NCBI GenBank assembly: GCA_964481755.1
Contig: CAYZVH010000141.1
Location: 1 to 8,144 of the forward strand
Source of the DNA: Phocaeicola_A sp964481755
Lineage (GTDB): Bacteria; Bacteroidota; Bacteroidia; Bacteroidales; Bacteroidaceae
Direction: 5' to 3'
Length of the DNA stretch: 8,144 nt
The position numbers were made by a program, and so were the translations under genes. Shown here in pieces: positions 6,458 to 8,144 of the stretch (its first letter is position 1; each line of letters begins with the position of its first letter). The notes below the pieces were generated by a model that was given only the letters and a program-made list of their open reading frames with translations, searched no databases and was not told the DNA's origin.

Positions 6458-7276
6458 TCACTTGTGGGTGGCGGCGAAGGTCTGCACGATGGAGAATCCC
6501 ACCTCGTCGAGGCTATACGTCAGCTTGTCTATCTTGTTGGTGTAGTAGTTGTAGGCGATGACGGCCAGCGCACCTGTGAGGATACCGAAGGCGGTGTTGA
6601 TCAATGCCTCGGAGATACCTTGCGACAGGGCCACGGAGTCGGCTCCACCACCGGCTGACAGGGCGGCGAACGAACGTATCATACCAATCACGGTTCCCAG
6701 CAGTCCCATCAAGGTTCCCAGGGTGGTGATGGTACCTATCACGGGCAGGTTCTGCTCCATGGTGGGCAGCTCCAGGGCTGTGGATTCGTCGAGCTCCTTC
6801 TGAATGGCCAGCAGCTTCTGTTCCTTGGTCAGGGTGGTGTCGGCTTCCATCTCCTCGTACTTGCGCAGGGTGGCTGTCACCACGTTGGCCACCGAGCCGC
6901 GCTGTTTGTCGCACAGGGCGTGGGCGGCCTTCATGTCGCCGGCTGCCAGGGCGGCCTTGATGTTCTCCACGAACTTCACCAGCGAGCCTTTGCCGAAGGC
7001 GGTGCGCATGGCGAAGTAGCGTTCTATGCTCAGGGCGATGACGGTCAGCAGCAGCGTCTGAATGACAGGCACGATGATGCCACCTTTATAGATAGTGCCC
7101 AGGAAGTTGCCCGGCAGGGGCTGGTTGTTGGGGTCGTTGTTCATGAAGTTCTCGGGGTTGCCGAAGAGGAAGTTGTAGATGCATACGGCGATGACGAAGC
7201 AGCACAGAATCACCAGTCCGGCGGACTTAATACCCTTGAAAGTAGTTGTTTTCTTTTTAGCGTTCACAGTTTCCAT
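6458..7276 (-). CDS. exbB: MotA/TolQ/ExbB proton channel protein ExbB
   Basis: This is the inner-membrane channel subunit of the TonB motor. The 272-residue product has four hydrophobic segments: about 18-37 (AGLVILCCFVIAVCIYNFLF), 65-85, 176-199 and 222-245. The last three match the standard ExbB topology; the first is an N-terminal addition. A large cytoplasmic loop (about 90-175) carries charged helices. The signature regions are PVIGTITTLGTLMGLLGTVIGMI (178-200) and GISEALINTAFGILTGALAVIAYN (220-243). Thr195 (GLLGTV) and Thr228 (ALINTAFG) fall where the functional Thr148 and Thr181 of E. coli ExbB are expected. It is the first gene of the run exbB-exbD-exbD-tonB-PstS-like-TPR. Its start is preceded by an A-rich leader (AAAACAAAAAACAACAAAAA type) typical of efficient Bacteroidota translation. 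No canonical promoter is visible within 225 bp upstream. Confidence 0.95.
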   Translation of the reverse strand: METVNAKKKTTTFKGIKSAGLVILCCFVIAVCIYNFLFGNPENFMNNDPNNQPLPGNFLGTIYKGGIIVPVIQTLLLTVIALSIERYFAMRTAFGKGSLVKFVENIKAALAAGDMKAAHALCDKQRGSVANVVTATLRKYEEMEADTTLTKEQKLLAIQKELDESTALELPTMEQNLPVIGTITTLGTLMGLLGTVIGMIRSFAALSAGGGADSVALSQGISEALINTAFGILTGALAVIAYNYYTNKIDKLTYSLDEVGFSIVQTFAATHK

Positions 7277-7341
7277 AATACTGAATGTTTTTTGTTGTTT
7301 TTTGTTTTGGTAATTAGATAAAATATTTTGAAGTTTTCGGT

Positions 7342-7463
7342 GGAGTGTACACTCCCCTAGCGCGCCCCCTGCGGGTGGTTGCGCACTGCTCTGAGTTCGG
7401 GGTCCTACCGAGTAGGGCTGCCCGAGACTGTAGCTATATACGACACACCATACATAGCTACAG
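7342..7463 (-). other. GC-rich structured intergenic segment before exbB (candidate leader RNA or ncRNA)
   Basis: The segment contains, in plus-strand order, a perfect 14-bp palindrome ggagtgtacactcc (7342-7355); a GCGC...GCGC hairpin (7362-7365 with 7381-7384) that can pair CCC with GGG inside; and a compound hairpin with outer arm AGTTCGGG (7394-7401) to CCCGAgACT (7421-7429) and inner arm CCTAC-CGA-GTAGG (7404-7416). Last is the 10-bp inverted repeat CTGTAGCTAT (7428-7437) with ATAGCTACAG (7454-7463). The last two share 7428-7429 and so compete slightly. Both flanks are AT-rich, and no open frame fits. As the exbB leader it would lie on the minus strand. A near-consensus plus-strand promoter (TTTG 7301-7304, 19 bp, TATTTTG 7324-7330, one base short) leaves the other strand possible. 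No T-tract terminator adjoins it on either strand. Confidence 0.45.
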
Positions 7464-7503
7464 GTTCAGAAAACAAATAGTAATTGTGAATGGAAACTGA
7501 CCG

Positions 7504-7929
7504 CTAAATCAGTATGCGTCTTAGAGCGAATATATAATAGTCGCTGCAAGTTTGTAGATTACGAACCGGCGTGTAGGCGTCCGTTGCCTTACACTTAAAC
7601 ATCTGCTCCGTGCGTTTGTGTTGCAGACAGAGCTTATACATAGCGGTTTTGAAGAGTACTGAGTAGTGTGCCACGCGTCGGGCGCGGAACTGGTTGCTCT
7701 GCACGAAGGCCTCCAGCAGCGAGGTGAAGCACATCTCTCCGTCGGAGTAGGCAGGGTTGTCCTGCGAGTGGGCACGCGCGTAGTCGGCCGTGGTGGCGGT
7801 CATTTGTCTGTCGGCCGTTTTCGATGAGACCACCGCCTGAGTGTTGCCAGCGGAGGAGGCGTAGCCTGCCATGCTGGTGACAATCATCATCAGCAGCGAG
7901 GTTATGAAAAGTTTTGCCTTAGTTCTCAT
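7504..7929 (-). CDS. Small exported four-cysteine protein of unknown function
   Basis: The 141-residue product has a clear signal peptide: MRTKAK, a hydrophobic stretch LFITSLLMMIVTSM, and probable cleavage after AGYA (near 24) or ASSA (near 27). There is no lipobox. After a Ser/Thr/Ala-rich spacer (about 28-60), the mature domain carries four cysteines (67, 101, 113, 128), many Arg/Lys residues and aromatic positions (FQ, HYSVLFKTAMYKLCLQHKR, DYYIFALRR). Two disulfides are possible if it is periplasmic. I recognise no family. The ATG at 7927-7929 lies about 20 bases after the expected start of transcription, which supports the gene. GC content (about 55%) is a little below the operon. No terminator follows, so its transcript may continue into exbB. 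Confidence 0.7.
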   Translation of the reverse strand: MRTKAKLFITSLLMMIVTSMAGYASSAGNTQAVVSSKTADRQMTATTADYARAHSQDNPAYSDGEMCFTSLLEAFVQSNQFRARRVAHYSVLFKTAMYKLCLQHKRTEQMFKCKATDAYTPVRNLQTCSDYYIFALRRILI

Positions 7930-7953
7930 CGTTTGTGTTTTCTAAATCCGTGA

Positions 7954-7984
7954 CAAATGTATGAAACAAATTTGACGTTCCAAA
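7954..7984 (-). promoter_or_regulatory. Bacteroidetes-type promoter of the small exported gene
   Basis: On the minus strand the -7 element TACATTTG (7961-7954) matches TAnnTTTG. The -33 TTTG (7984-7981) lies 19 bp upstream. An A8 tract just further upstream (minus strand of the T-run near 7996-8003) could act as an UP-like element. Transcription should begin near 7947-7950. Confidence 0.75.
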
Positions 7985-8032
7985 TATTTCGGCAGTTTTT
8001 TTTAGTAGAATTTATCTTCTCGTGGCGTGGCG

Positions 8033-8092
8033 GCGGTGCAAAACGGGTGAGAGAGGGACTTTTCACCGCAAACCACCCCTCTCCAACAGGGG
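8033..8092. other. Competing inverted repeats after the partial gene
   Basis: GCGGTG-c-AAAA (8033-8043) pairs with TTTTCACCGC (8060-8069), 10 bp with one bulge. CCCCT (8076-8080) pairs with AGGGG (8088-8092) just after the stop codon. GAGAGGG (8051-8057) can pair with CCCTCTC (8077-8083) instead of both. No T-tract follows on the minus strand, so this is not a standard intrinsic terminator. It may be a 3'-end structure of the partial gene's transcript. Confidence 0.4.
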
Positions 8093-8093
8093 C

Positions 8094-8144
8094 TCACAGC
8101 ACTTTCCAATCCTCGATGGTGCCTGTCTCGGACGAGAAGCTGCA
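8094..8144 (-). CDS. C-terminal end of an unidentified protein, truncated by the window edge
   Basis: The minus-strand frame reads 16 codons (CSFSSETGTIEDWKVL) and then TGA at 8094-8096. The window edge removes the rest, so no family can be named. The codon choice (AGC, TTC, TCG, GAG, GGC, ACC, ATC, CTG) matches the GC-rich genes of the window, and the stop is followed by structured non-coding sequence. Both points favour a real gene end over chance. Confidence 0.5.
   Translation of the reverse strand, partial: CSFSSETGTIEDWKVL

Noticed and set aside
7342..7463. The structured segment as a tRNA or a standard intrinsic terminator
   Set aside because: There is no cloverleaf with a TPsiC arm and acceptor pairing, and no T-tract follows any stem on either strand.

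Overview
The window looks like chromosomal DNA from a Bacteroidota bacterium, most likely Bacteroidales and possibly Prevotellaceae (the family is inference). The evidence is a TonB with the N-terminal NKAYGAYRMR motif, an exbB-exbD-exbD-tonB gene order followed by a PstS-like lipoprotein and a TPR protein, a DUF349 repeat protein, mostly absent Shine-Dalgarno sequences, and two promoters fitting the Bacteroidetes form TTTG - 19 to 21 bp - TAnnTTTG. Most genes are GC-rich (about 60-65% in hand-counted 60-base samples).

Layout, left to right. (1) Bases 1-921, plus strand: the 3' part of a gene for a DUF349-repeat, coiled-coil protein. It is followed by three perfect 17-bp tandem repeats and a strong intrinsic terminator. 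(2) Bases 1068-1695, minus strand: two small paralogous genes of unknown function, 1 bp apart, at about 40-45% GC, with their own promoter. (3) Bases 1880-7276, minus strand: a six-gene run transcribed exbB -> exbD -> exbD -> tonB -> PstS-like lipoprotein -> TPR protein, with gaps of only 10-28 bp. It ends in a terminator whose T-tract overlaps the -33 box of the promoter for the two small genes. (4) Bases 7277-7503: an AT-rich intergenic region with a GC-rich core of hairpins and palindromes. (5) Bases 7504-7929, minus strand: a small exported four-cysteine protein with a good promoter. (6) Bases 7930-8144: intergenic inverted repeats and the last 16 codons of another minus-strand gene.

The central operon encodes an inner-membrane proton-driven motor (ExbB plus two different ExbD paralogs) and TonB, which carries energy to outer-membrane TonB-dependent transporters. 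The exported PstS-like lipoprotein and TPR protein are probable accessory factors, since no ABC permease or ATPase genes are present. I find no canonical promoter directly before exbB and no terminator after the small exported gene. Transcription may therefore start at 7954-7984 and pass through the structured region into exbB.

I see no CRISPR array, insertion sequence, tRNA or rRNA. The best candidates for something undescribed are the AT-rich paralogous pair and the structured region ahead of exbB.
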